A stretch of DNA of 12,158 nt, from contig CAZTJO010000043.1 of assembly GCA_964614095.1 (NCBI GenBank), positions 1 to 12,158 on the forward strand. The letters run 5' to 3'. Position numbers and translations under genes: made by a program. Under the pieces are notes generated by a model. The model ran no database searches and had not been told where the DNA came from. It saw nothing but the letters and a program-made list of their open reading frames with translations. Origin of the DNA: CAZWKX01 sp964614095 (GTDB taxonomy: Bacteria > Actinomycetota > Acidimicrobiia > Spongiisociales > UBA11373). This document shows positions 1-6,871 of this stretch, in pieces (the first letter of the stretch is position 1; every line of letters starts with the position of its first letter).

Positions 1-3
1 GAG

Positions 4-21
4 GTCTCATTGACCGGAGAC
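4..21 (+). promoter_or_regulatory. Possible antiterminator helix in the infC leader
   Basis: GTCTC at 4-8 is the exact reverse complement of GAGAC at 17-21, with an 8-nt loop. The 3' arm shares bases 19-21 with the base of the terminator stem that follows, so the two helices cannot form fully together. That is the geometry of an attenuator. The helix is only 5 bp, a second pairing (GGTC 3-6 with GACC 12-15) is also possible, and the window starts at base 1, so most of the leader is unseen. This is inference only. Confidence 0.25.
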
Positions 22-46
22 GGCAGCTTCCTGCCGTCTTTCTTTT
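19..46 (+). terminator. Intrinsic terminator hairpin, probable attenuator before infC
   Basis: An uninterrupted 8-bp stem, GACGGCAG (19-26) with CTGCCGTC (31-38), closes a 4-nt CTTC loop. It is followed at once by TTTCTTTT (39-46). This is textbook Rho-independent terminator form. It ends about 20 nt before the IF3 start codon and about 10 nt before its ribosome binding site, so it lies inside or just ahead of the infC leader. It could end an upstream gene outside the window, or it could be a regulated attenuator for infC-rpmI-rplT. Leader attenuation of this operon is known in Firmicutes (L20 leader), but this sequence is not evidently that element. Confidence 0.75.
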
Positions 47-56
47 CGCCATCAGC

Positions 57-64
57 GGGAGGAG
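57..64 (+). promoter_or_regulatory. Ribosome binding site that sets the ATC start of infC
   Basis: GGGAGGAG is a strong match to the anti-Shine-Dalgarno sequence. Its GGAGG core (58-62) lies 4 nt before ATC at 67 and 22 nt before the next possible start, GTG at 85. Its position is the main reason to read translation from the non-canonical ATC codon. Confidence 0.7.
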
Positions 65-66
65 CT

Positions 67-630
67 ATCGCACAGGAACTGAGAGTGAATGACCGGATCC
101 GGGCACGTGAGGTGCGCCTCGTTGCCCCGGACGGGAGCCAGATTGGTGTGAAGAACATCGACGAGGCTAAATGGCTGGCTGCGCAACTCGAGTTGGATCT
201 GGTCGAGGTTGCACCGGACGCCAGGCCACCGGTATGCCGCCTCATGGACTACGGGAAGTACAAGTACGAGCAGTCCGTGCGCCAGCGTGAGGCGCGCAAG
301 CACCAGGCGCGCACGGTCATCAAGGAAGTGAAATTCCGCCCCACCATCGACAACCACGACTACCAGACAAAGCTGCGTCGTGTCATCGAGTTCCTCGGGG
401 AGAACGACAAGGTCAAGGTAACCATGATGTTCCGGGGCCGCCAGGTGACCCATCCTGAGATCGGTCGGCGGATCCTGGAGCGTCTCACCGCCGATGTTGA
501 GGGACTCGGAGTGGTGGAGCAGGCTCCCAAGTTCGAGGGCCGTTTCATGACCATGCAGCTAGCCCCAGAACGCAAGTCTCGCAAGGGGACCAAGGCAGAG
601 AAGCAGACATCCCCAAGCGACGAGGAGTGA
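67..630 (+). CDS. infC: Translation initiation factor IF-3
   Basis: IF3 binds the 30S subunit, keeps it apart from 50S and proofreads initiator tRNA and start codon pairing. The 187-residue reading has the family order: an N-terminal domain (about residues 3-75, opening ELRVNDRIRAREVRLV and containing PPVCRLMDYGKYKYEQ), a short linker, and a C-terminal 30S-binding domain (about 80-170), then a charged tail. I place the start at ATC (67-69). It directly precedes the conserved N-terminus, and GGGAGGAG at 57-64 leaves 4 nt from its GGAGG core to the codon. No ATG fits; GTG at 85 would sit too far from this site and would trim conserved residues; TTG at 10 would translate the terminator hairpin. 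Rare AUU/AUC-type starts on infC are a known autoregulatory device, because IF3 itself discriminates against them. It is followed 6 nt later by rpmI. The function call is very secure and the start is well supported. Confidence 0.96.
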   Translation: MAQELRVNDRIRAREVRLVAPDGSQIGVKNIDEAKWLAAQLELDLVEVAPDARPPVCRLMDYGKYKYEQSVRQREARKHQARTVIKEVKFRPTIDNHDYQTKLRRVIEFLGENDKVKVTMMFRGRQVTHPEIGRRILERLTADVEGLGVVEQAPKFEGRFMTMQLAPERKSRKGTKAEKQTSPSDEE

Positions 631-636
631 GCCAGG

Positions 637-834
637 ATGCCGAAGATGAAAACAAACCGGGCCGCGGCCAAGCGATTCAAGGTGACCGGAGGCGGCCGTA
701 TCCGCCGTCGTCAGGCGGGCCGCAGCCACCTGAAGGTAGGGAAGAAATCGAGCCGCCGCCTGCGCCGTCTCAAGGGCGACGCCGACGTGGCACGTGCCGA
801 CCGCACCCGGGTCGGCCGAATGCTGGGACGCTAG
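637..834 (+). CDS. rpmI: 50S ribosomal protein L35 (bL35)
   Basis: This is a small basic large-subunit protein of 65 residues, the normal length for bL35. It opens with the family signature MPKMKTNRAAAKRFKVTGGG and continues with a very Arg/Lys-rich stretch (GRIRRRQAGRSHLKVGKKS). The ATG lies 6 nt after the infC stop, with GAGGAG at the very end of infC serving as a ribosome binding site. The order infC-rpmI-rplT is one of the most conserved bacterial operons, which supports co-transcription and coupled translation here. Confidence 0.97.
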   Translation: MPKMKTNRAAAKRFKVTGGGRIRRRQAGRSHLKVGKKSSRRLRRLKGDADVARADRTRVGRMLGR

Positions 835-836
835 CC

Positions 837-1196
837 ATGGCAAGAGTGAGACGCTCAGTCCACAAGAAGAAGAAGCACCACAAGGTTCTCGCCCGAGCCA
901 AAGGCTACAAGGGGGCCCGTAGCCGCCGGTTCCGCACCGCCAATGAGCAGGTGATGGGGGCCATGCAGGATGCCTACCGAGATCGACGGGCTCGGAAGGG
1001 AGATATGCGGCGCCTTTGGATTACCCGGATCAACGCGGCCGCCCGGCAGAACGGAACCACCTACTCCCGCTTCATGGCCGATCTCAAGGCCGCCGAGATC
1101 GAAGTCGACCGCAAGATACTCGCCGACCTTGCCGTGAGTGATCCCGAGGCGTTCGGTGCGTTGGTGAAGACGGCCGCAGGAGCGCACGACGGCTGA
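837..1196 (+). CDS. rplT: 50S ribosomal protein L20 (bL20)
   Basis: bL20 is an early-binding 23S rRNA protein needed for 50S assembly; in some bacteria it also represses its own operon. The 119-residue product has the long basic N-terminal extension (MARVRRSVHKKKKHHKVLA) and the conserved core GYKGARSRRFRTANEQV, then LWITRINAAAR, with the family's usual length. The ATG lies 2 nt after the rpmI stop, so translation is probably coupled. An open frame extends further upstream (to 627) but overlaps all of rpmI and has no L20 similarity, so I start at 837. The last codons contain AGGAG, which may serve as the ribosome binding site of the next gene. Confidence 0.97.
   Translation: MARVRRSVHKKKKHHKVLARAKGYKGARSRRFRTANEQVMGAMQDAYRDRRARKGDMRRLWITRINAAARQNGTTYSRFMADLKAAEIEVDRKILADLAVSDPEAFGALVKTAAGAHDG
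1178..1182 (+). promoter_or_regulatory. Candidate ribosome binding site for an ACG-initiated methyltransferase
   Basis: AGGAG lies inside the 3' end of rplT and ends 6 nt before an in-frame ACG at 1189. It is the only good Shine-Dalgarno match near the methyltransferase start. The GTG at 1225 is preceded by pyrimidine-rich, SD-less sequence. Confidence 0.45.
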
Positions 1197-1959
1197 TCCT
1201 GTCGCCTCTCCCCGCAATCGACGGGTGCAGCAAGCGGTCAAGCTGCACCGGGCCCGGGGACGTGCCGTCTCAGGTTGCGCACTGCTGGAGGGACCGCACC
1301 TTGTTGCCGAAGCGCTGGAGGCGGGCATGGTGTTCAGGAGCCTCTTCGCCACCCGCGATGACGCGTATGCGCTGGAGGCGGCTCGATCCGCCGGAATCGA
1401 AGTTGTTGTGGTGGCCGACCGAGTCCTGCGGCGGCTCTCCACGACGGAGTCGCCGCAGAGCCCGGTGGCGGTGATACGGATCCCCGACCAGCTGATTCCG
1501 GCATCCGGCCATCTCGTCGTTTCCTGGGGTGTCGGCGATCCGGGGAACGTCGGCACGCTGATTCGTACTGCGGCTGCTTTTGGCATGGGTTACGTGGCCG
1601 GCCCCGGCAGCGCCGATCCCTGGTCTCCAAAGGTGCTGCGGGCCGCCGCGGGCGGGCACTTCCACACGGCCATCGGCACCGTGACCGGCTGGGCCGGGCT
1701 TGCTGATCGGTTGCTGGTTGCCACCGTGGCGCGGGGTGGAGTTCCGCCAAGCCGGCTGGATGCCGGGCGGGCCTCGGCGCTGCTGATCGGTGACGAGGCC
1801 CGTGGCCTGCCGCACGATGTGGTGGAGGCCTCCGACGTTGCAGTCACCATTCCCATGCGGGGTGGAATGGAGAGCCTGAATGCAGCGGTTGCGGGTGCGA
1901 TTGTGGCCTATGCCCTTGCCCGCGGTGACGAAGCCGGGAGCGGGCCCTTCGAGGACTAA
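1189..1959 (+). CDS. TrmH/SpoU-family RNA 2'-O-methyltransferase (probable non-canonical start)
   Basis: This is an S-adenosylmethionine-dependent ribose 2'-O-methyltransferase of the SPOUT class, acting on rRNA or tRNA; the exact target is not readable. The three knot motifs are present: motif 1 DPGNVGTLIRTAAAFG (about codons 1537-1584), motif 2 LLIGDEARGLP (about 1780-1812) and motif 3 SLNAAVAGAIVAYAL (about 1873-1917). An N-terminal substrate-binding domain carries LLEGPHLVAEAL. The frame's first ATG/GTG/TTG is GTG at 1225, but family-conserved sequence reading SPRNRRV continues upstream through it, back to a stop at 1165. In that gap the only start-like codons are ACG at 1186 and 1189, and 1189 has AGGAG 6 nt upstream. 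I therefore extend to 1189 (256 residues, overlapping rplT by 8 nt); GTG at 1225 (244 residues) is the conservative alternative. This gene commonly follows rplT in actinobacteria, where it is often named tsnR. Confidence 0.88.
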   Translation, partial: TADPVASPRNRRVQQAVKLHRARGRAVSGCALLEGPHLVAEALEAGMVFRSLFATRDDAYALEAARSAGIEVVVVADRVLRRLSTTESPQSPVAVIRIPDQLIPASGHLVVSWGVGDPGNVGTLIRTAAAFGMGYVAGPGSADPWSPKVLRAAAGGHFHTAIGTVTGWAGLADRLLVATVARGGVPPSRLDAGRASALLIGDEARGLPHDVVEASDVAVTIPMRGGMESLNAAVAGAIVAYALARGDEAGSGPFED

Positions 1960-1962
1960 CCT
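1957..1962 (+). promoter_or_regulatory. Possible -10 element for a leaderless pheS transcript
   Basis: TAACCT fits the actinobacterial TANNNT -10 pattern. It lies 8 nt before the pheS ATG and overlaps the methyltransferase stop codon. There is no convincing ribosome binding site for pheS, so a leaderless internal promoter is possible. No -35 match sits at the right distance, so the evidence is weak; readthrough from the infC operon is the alternative. Confidence 0.25.
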
Positions 1963-1970
1963 GCCGCACC

Positions 1971-3014
1971 ATGACCGTTCTGGAGGTCTTGCGTCAACTC
2001 GACGGGGAGGCGCGGCAGCGTCTGGCTGCCGCTTCGACCGTCGAGGAGATCGACGCGGTCGAGCGCGACGCCATCGGCCCGGCTTCACTCGTTGCCGAGG
2101 CGCGTCGCAGCCTGCGTGACGTTCCCGAGGACGAACGACGCCGGCTGGGCCGGGTCATCAACGAGATTTCCGATGGTCTCTCGGCTGCGGTGACGCAGCG
2201 GCGCCGGGAGGTGACTGCGGCGCAAGAGGCGGCCCGACTGGAGGCCGAGCGAATCGACATCACCCTTCCGGGCCGGGCCCCGCCGCTGGGATCGCTGCAC
2301 ATCGTCATGCAGGTGTGGGAGGAGATCACCGACATCTTTGTCGCCCTCGGTTACACGGTGGCAGACGGACCCGAGGCGGAGACCGCCTTCTATCACTTTG
2401 ATGCCCTCAACACGCCCGAGACGCACCCGTCACGCTTCGAGAGCGACACCCTTTATGTGGACCACGGCGACGATCCGCTCGGAGTGCTGCTCAGGGCACA
2501 GACATCTCCGGTGCAGGCCCGGTACATGGAGCAGCACGAGCCACCGGTGTACGTCGTGTCCCCGGGCCGGGTGTTCCGACGCGACACCATCGATGCCACC
2601 CACACTCCCGTCTTTCACCAGATGGAGGGCCTTGCTGTGGATAGGGATGTCACCTTCGCCGACCTCAAGGGCACTCTGGCGCACTTCGCCAGAGAGTTTT
2701 TTGGCCCGGACGAGCAGGTGCGCTTCCTTCCTCACTTCTTTCCGTTCACCGAGCCGTCCGCCGAGATGCTTGTCTCCTGCTTCTCGTGTGACGGGGCCGG
2801 ATGCCGTACCTGCGCCAACACGGGCTGGATCGAACTGCTCGGGTGTGGGGTGGTCGACCCCAATGTGTTCACGGCCGTCGGCTACGACCCGAACGAGGTG
2901 AGCGGATTCGCCTTTGGGGTCGGCATCGACCGGCTCGCCATGATTCGCCACAGCGTCCCGGAGCTGCGCCACTTCTTCGATGGCGATCTTCGCCTTCTGG
3001 AGCAGTACCGATGA
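1971..3014 (+). CDS. pheS: Phenylalanine--tRNA ligase, alpha subunit
   Basis: This is the catalytic alpha chain of the (alpha-beta)2 class II synthetase that charges tRNA-Phe. The 347-residue product is normal length. Residues 1-90 form the N-terminal coiled-coil arm that binds tRNA. The class II core follows: TSPVQARYM (178-186), motif 2 from GRVFRRDTIDATHTPVFHQ (199-217), and motif 3 GFAFGVGIDRLAM (312-324). Four cysteines (270, 273, 278, 281) form a CxxC-x4-CxxC knuckle, CFSCDGAGCRTC, seen in many bacterial PheS proteins. The ATG lies 11 nt after the methyltransferase stop. The TGA stop overlaps the pheT start (ATGA), so the two subunits are translationally coupled, as expected for a 1:1 complex. 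Confidence 0.97.
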   Translation: MTVLEVLRQLDGEARQRLAAASTVEEIDAVERDAIGPASLVAEARRSLRDVPEDERRRLGRVINEISDGLSAAVTQRRREVTAAQEAARLEAERIDITLPGRAPPLGSLHIVMQVWEEITDIFVALGYTVADGPEAETAFYHFDALNTPETHPSRFESDTLYVDHGDDPLGVLLRAQTSPVQARYMEQHEPPVYVVSPGRVFRRDTIDATHTPVFHQMEGLAVDRDVTFADLKGTLAHFAREFFGPDEQVRFLPHFFPFTEPSAEMLVSCFSCDGAGCRTCANTGWIELLGCGVVDPNVFTAVGYDPNEVSGFAFGVGIDRLAMIRHSVPELRHFFDGDLRLLEQYR

Positions 3015-5395
3015 AGGTTCCTCTCCGCTGGCTGCGTAAATACGTCGATCTGCCTGGTGACGATGCCACCGGTTACGCCGAGGTTCTCTCCAATATGGGC
3101 CTCGAGGTGGAAGGCGTGGAGACGGTGGAGGTGTGCTTCTCGGGCGTGGTGGTGGCACGGGTGCTCGATATCCGGCGGCACCCCAAGGCCGACAAGCTGG
3201 GCCTGGTCCGTGTCGACAACGGCTCGGGCGAGCAGGAGGTCGTCTGTGGCGCCTGGAACTTCGAGGTGGGCGATCTAGTGCCTCTTGCCGCGGTGGGGGC
3301 CATGCTCGACGGCAATGAAGTGGGGGAGCGCAAGATCCGAGGCATCACGTCGGCCGGCATGATCTGCTCGGAGGCGGAGCTGGGACTGGGCGAGGACGCC
3401 TCGGGCATTCTGGTGCTCGAAGAGGACGATTTCGCGGTGGGGAGTGATCTGGCGGCGTGCCTGCCCTACCCGGATGTGGTCTACGACCTCTCCATCACTC
3501 CGAATCGGGGCGACGCTATGTCTGTCTATGGGGTGGCTCGTGATCTCGCTGCCTTCTACCGGTCGCCCCTTGCACCCCAGCAGGGCGAGGTCGAGGAGGC
3601 CGGGGAGCCGACCGCGGCGAGGGTTGTTGTTGAGGATCCCGAAGGCAGCCCTCGTTTCACCGCTCGCGAGATCCGCAGCGTCGGCATCGGATCATCCCCG
3701 CTGTGGATGCGGCTGATGCTGCGCGATGCCGGCATGCGCCCGATAAACAACGTCGTGGATGTCACCAACTACGTGACCCTGGAGTACGGCCAGCCCATCC
3801 ACGCCTACGACATGGATCTTCTCGATGAAGAGACGTTGGTGATCCGCCGTGCCCGCGCCGGAGAGACGCTGACGACTCTCGACGGTGTCGAGCGGTCTCT
3901 GCATCCGGACGATCTGGTCATCGCCGGACCGGATCAGGTCCTGGGCCTGGCCGGTGTGATGGGCGGCGAGTCATCGGAGATCGGAGAGGCGACAAGCCGC
4001 ATCCTGCTGGAGGTGGCCCACTTCTGCGCCTCCGACGTGCTTCTGACGGGATGGCGTCACGGGCTGCGCAGCGAAGCTCAAATGCGCAACGAGAGGGGAG
4101 TCGATCCGCAGCTGCCGCCGCTGGTGTCGGGGCGGGCAGCCCAGATGATCGCCGAGCTCGCCGGCGGCGAAGTGGCCCCCGGGTTCATCGATGCTTGTGC
4201 CGGCCCGATCGCGCCGGCACGGGTGTTGCTGCCGACCGGCGAGGTGCGGCGGCTGCTGGGCATCGATCTGGAGCGGACGGAGATCAGCGACCTGCTCACC
4301 AGACTGGGGTTCAGTGTGGCCGGTGACGGTCCCTTCGAGGTCACCGTTCCCACCTACCGGCCCGATGTGACCAGGCCCGCCGATCTTGTTGAGGAGGTGG
4401 CCCGCCTCTACGGCTACGACAAGATCCCTTCACGGCTTCCCCAAGGGCCAGGTGAAGGGCTGCCGGTGTGGGAGCGGCGCCGGCGCTTGGTGCGCCACAC
4501 CATGGCCGGGGCCGGTTTCCACGAGATCATGAGCTACTCGTTCCTCGGACGGGCCGAGATCGACGCTCTTGGCCTCCCCGAATCGGATCGCAGGAGGCTC
4601 ATGGTGGCGGTGCGCAATCCCCTCAGTGAGGAGCAGGGATTTATGCGGTCGAGCCTGCTGCCGTCGATTCTGGGGGCGCTGAGGACAAATCAGGCTCGGG
4701 GGCGGTCCGACGTGGCGGTTTTTGAGGTGGGCCGGGTCTTTTTCCCATCGGACGACGAGGTTCCGTTCCAGCCGCAGCGGCTCAGCTTTGCCGCGGTGGG
4801 GCGGCGGCCTGGCCCCCGCTGGGAGCACCGGGAGACCGAGCGGGACGCCAGGGACGCCGTGGGTGTTTGGGAGACGCTGGCGACGGCACTGGGTGTGGGG
4901 TACACGTTGGAACAGGGTGAGGAGGCCCCCTTCCATCCCGGGCGCTGCGGCATCGTGAGCATCGACGGATCAGCAGTGGGTGCCGTCGGGGAGCTGCACC
5001 CGAGTGTGGCCGAGGCGTCCGGCGTTGACGGCAGGGTGGCTCTGGGCGACTTCGACCTGGAGGTGCTTCTGGCAGAGCGCGCCCCGTGGACGTTCCATGT
5101 GCCGAGCCCCCTGCCGCCCGTGGTTTTTGACTTGGCCTTCGACCTGGAGGAATCGGTGTCGGCGGCGGCGCTCATGACCGCCATTGGCGAGGCGGCCGGC
5201 ACCGATCTCGAGAGGCTGGAGCTTTTTGATCTCTTCAGCGGGCCGCCGCTCGATCAAGGGCGAAAAAGTATCGCGGTGCGGCTCACGTTCCGGCATGGCG
5301 TGCGTACCCTCACCGATGATGAGCTGGTCCCCGTTCGCGAGGCGATTGTGGAGCGGGTGAGGACCGTGCTCGGCGGACGTCTTCGAGGCGGATGA
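3011..5395 (+). CDS. pheT: Phenylalanine--tRNA ligase, beta subunit
   Basis: The large non-catalytic subunit recognises tRNA-Phe and edits mischarged Tyr-tRNA-Phe. The 794-residue product starts MKVPLRWLRKYVDLPG, typical of the family. Domains in order: an EMAP-II-like OB tRNA-binding domain (about 40-150, with RHPKADKLGLVRVD and GITSAGMICSEAELGL), the B3/B4 editing domain (about 210-380, with NNVVDVTNYVTLEYGQPIHA), B5 (about 400-475), a degenerate class II core (YSFLGRAEIDALGL, RNPLSEEQGFMRSSLLPS), and the FDX-ACB anticodon-binding domain at the end (about 700-794). The ATG overlaps the pheS stop by 4 nt. A longer frame back to 2801 only overlaps pheS. It is followed after a single base by argF. 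Confidence 0.97.
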   Translation: MKVPLRWLRKYVDLPGDDATGYAEVLSNMGLEVEGVETVEVCFSGVVVARVLDIRRHPKADKLGLVRVDNGSGEQEVVCGAWNFEVGDLVPLAAVGAMLDGNEVGERKIRGITSAGMICSEAELGLGEDASGILVLEEDDFAVGSDLAACLPYPDVVYDLSITPNRGDAMSVYGVARDLAAFYRSPLAPQQGEVEEAGEPTAARVVVEDPEGSPRFTAREIRSVGIGSSPLWMRLMLRDAGMRPINNVVDVTNYVTLEYGQPIHAYDMDLLDEETLVIRRARAGETLTTLDGVERSLHPDDLVIAGPDQVLGLAGVMGGESSEIGEATSRILLEVAHFCASDVLLTGWRHGLRSEAQMRNERGVDPQLPPLVSGRAAQMIAELAGGEVAPGFIDACAGPIAPARVLLPTGEVRRLLGIDLERTEISDLLTRLGFSVAGDGPFEVTVPTYRPDVTRPADLVEEVARLYGYDKIPSRLPQGPGEGLPVWERRRRLVRHTMAGAGFHEIMSYSFLGRAEIDALGLPESDRRRLMVAVRNPLSEEQGFMRSSLLPSILGALRTNQARGRSDVAVFEVGRVFFPSDDEVPFQPQRLSFAAVGRRPGPRWEHRETERDARDAVGVWETLATALGVGYTLEQGEEAPFHPGRCGIVSIDGSAVGAVGELHPSVAEASGVDGRVALGDFDLEVLLAERAPWTFHVPSPLPPVVFDLAFDLEESVSAAALMTAIGEAAGTDLERLELFDLFSGPPLDQGRKSIAVRLTFRHGVRTLTDDELVPVREAIVERVRTVLGGRLRGG

Positions 5396-5396
5396 G

Positions 5397-6311
5397 ATGG
5401 ACTTTCTTGGTGCTGCCGATCTCGGTGAAGCGGGCCTGGTGCAGGTGCTGCGCCTCGCCGCGTCGGCGAAAGCGGATCCGGCTTCGGTGGCGGGCCGACT
5501 GGCCGGCAGCAAGATTGGGCTCTTTTTTGAGAAGCCGTCGACCCGCACCCGGGTTTCCTGTGAAGTGGCTGCGGCCGACCTGGGAGCGGTGCCGATCGTG
5601 CTGCATCAGGCCGAAGTGGGTCTGGGCCGGCGCGAAGCGGCCGAGGACGTCGGCAGGGTGCTCGATCGGCTGCTGGATGTGATTGCTATGCGGGTCTTTG
5701 ATCACGCCGACCTGGTGACGATCGCAGCCGCCGCCGAGGCGCCCGTGATCAATCTCCTGTCCGATCTCGAACACCCGTGTCAAGCGCTCGCCGATCTGTT
5801 GACCCTGGCCGAGGCCCGGCCCCTCGACGGATCGGTGCTGGCTTTTGTGGGTGACGGGAACAACGTATGTCACTCGCTTCTGGTGGCGGGCGCCCTTGCC
5901 GGGGTAACGGTGCGGGTGGCGACGCCGCCTGGATACGAGCCCTCGGTGGAAGTGGCGGCGGCGGCGCGCTCGGTAGCGCGGCCCGGCGTGGAGATCACTG
6001 TAGGCAGCGATGCAGAAGCTGCGGTGAAGGGGGCCGACGCGGTGTACACCGACATCTGGGCCTCGATGGGCCAGGAGGAGGAGGCAGAGGAGCGGCGCCG
6101 CGTCTTCGAGCCGTTCCGTGTCGATGAGGAGTTGTTCGGCTTGGCCGCCGGTTCGGCGATCTTCCTACATTGCCTGCCCGCCCATCGGGGCGAGGAGGTC
6201 ACCGATGGGGTTATGGATCACGAGCGGAGCCGTGTCTTCGATCAGGCGGAGAACCGCATGCACTCTTTCAAGGCTCTCCTGCTCCATCTGGCTGGACCTC
6301 TGGCCGAGTGA
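5397..6311 (+). CDS. argF: Ornithine carbamoyltransferase
   Basis: This cytoplasmic enzyme joins carbamoyl phosphate and L-ornithine to give citrulline, step six of arginine synthesis. The 304-residue product has every signature: the carbamoyl-phosphate loop EKPSTRTR (45-52), HPCQALADLLT (126-136), GDGNNVCHSL (152-161), the ornithine-specific SMG loop DIWASMGQE (219-227), catalytic HCLP (258-261), and the C-terminal FDQAENRMHSFKALL. The SMG loop favours ornithine over aspartate or other acceptors. The segment GRREAAEDVGRVL (77-89) is looser than the usual GESIxDTARVL form. The ATG lies 1 nt after the pheT stop and the TGA overlaps the mpg start, so it appears embedded in the pheST transcript. 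No other arginine gene or ARG-box-like site is visible nearby, which is unusual for argF. Confidence 0.95.
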   Translation: MDFLGAADLGEAGLVQVLRLAASAKADPASVAGRLAGSKIGLFFEKPSTRTRVSCEVAAADLGAVPIVLHQAEVGLGRREAAEDVGRVLDRLLDVIAMRVFDHADLVTIAAAAEAPVINLLSDLEHPCQALADLLTLAEARPLDGSVLAFVGDGNNVCHSLLVAGALAGVTVRVATPPGYEPSVEVAAAARSVARPGVEITVGSDAEAAVKGADAVYTDIWASMGQEEEAEERRRVFEPFRVDEELFGLAAGSAIFLHCLPAHRGEEVTDGVMDHERSRVFDQAENRMHSFKALLLHLAGPLAE

Positions 6312-6871
6312 AAACGCTTCCCGAGCTGCTGGCCGGAGACGTCATCGATGCGGCTCGCTGCCTCCTGGGACGCCGACTCAGCAGTGAGATCGGCGGGCAG
6401 GTCTGTGCGGTCGTGCTCACCGAAGTGGAGGCGTACGGTGGCGAGGACGACCCTGCCAGCCACGGCTTCAGGGGCCGGCGTACCGCCAACGCCTCGATGT
6501 TCGGCGCCGCCGGAACGCTCTACGTCTATCGGTCCTACGGAATGCACTGGTGTATGAACGTTGTCACCGGACCTGCCGGCCGGGCGGCCGCGGTGCTGCT
6601 GCGCGGGGCCCGCCCGGTGGCCGGGGCGGATGTGATGAGTCGGCGGCGGGGACGTTCGGACCATCTGGCCGACGGTCCGGGGAAACTGGCCCAGGCTCTT
6701 GGAGTGAGCGGAGAGCAGGACGGCACGACGGTGTACGAGGGGCCGGTTCTGCTCGGGCTTGACGTGGAGGCTGAGGGGGTGGTGCGCGCGGACAAACGAG
6801 TCGGGATCACCCGAGCAATGAAGAGACAGTGGCGGTTCTTGCTCGAGGAGGGGCCGGACGTCAGGGATTGA
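6308..6871 (+). CDS. mpg: 3-methyladenine DNA glycosylase (AAG/MPG family)
   Basis: This base-excision repair enzyme flips out and removes alkylated or deaminated purines such as 3-methyladenine and hypoxanthine. The 187-residue product is normal for bacterial AAG. By alignment from memory with human AAG, Glu41 in TEVEAY is the catalytic acid equivalent to E125, Tyr43 and His52 match Y127 and H136, and Tyr74 and Tyr77 in LYVYRSYGMHW match the base-stacking and intercalating tyrosines. GPGKLAQALGV (123-133) and RVGITRA (164-170) complete the fold. I choose GTG at 6308, overlapping the argF stop by 4 nt; the frame stays open upstream but that part is antisense-like sequence inside argF. The 3' end overlaps the convergent PBP gene by 11 nt. 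Confidence 0.93.
   Translation: MKTLPELLAGDVIDAARCLLGRRLSSEIGGQVCAVVLTEVEAYGGEDDPASHGFRGRRTANASMFGAAGTLYVYRSYGMHWCMNVVTGPAGRAAAVLLRGARPVAGADVMSRRRGRSDHLADGPGKLAQALGVSGEQDGTTVYEGPVLLGLDVEAEGVVRADKRVGITRAMKRQWRFLLEEGPDVRD

Noticed and set aside
10..66. TTG start of infC at position 10
   Set aside because: It would translate the terminator hairpin and its U tract and has no ribosome binding site; the residues added are unlike IF3.
2801..3010. N-terminal extension of pheT to give 864 residues
   Set aside because: The added part overlaps pheS in another frame and lacks family similarity. The ATG overlapping the pheS stop gives a canonical PheT N-terminus.
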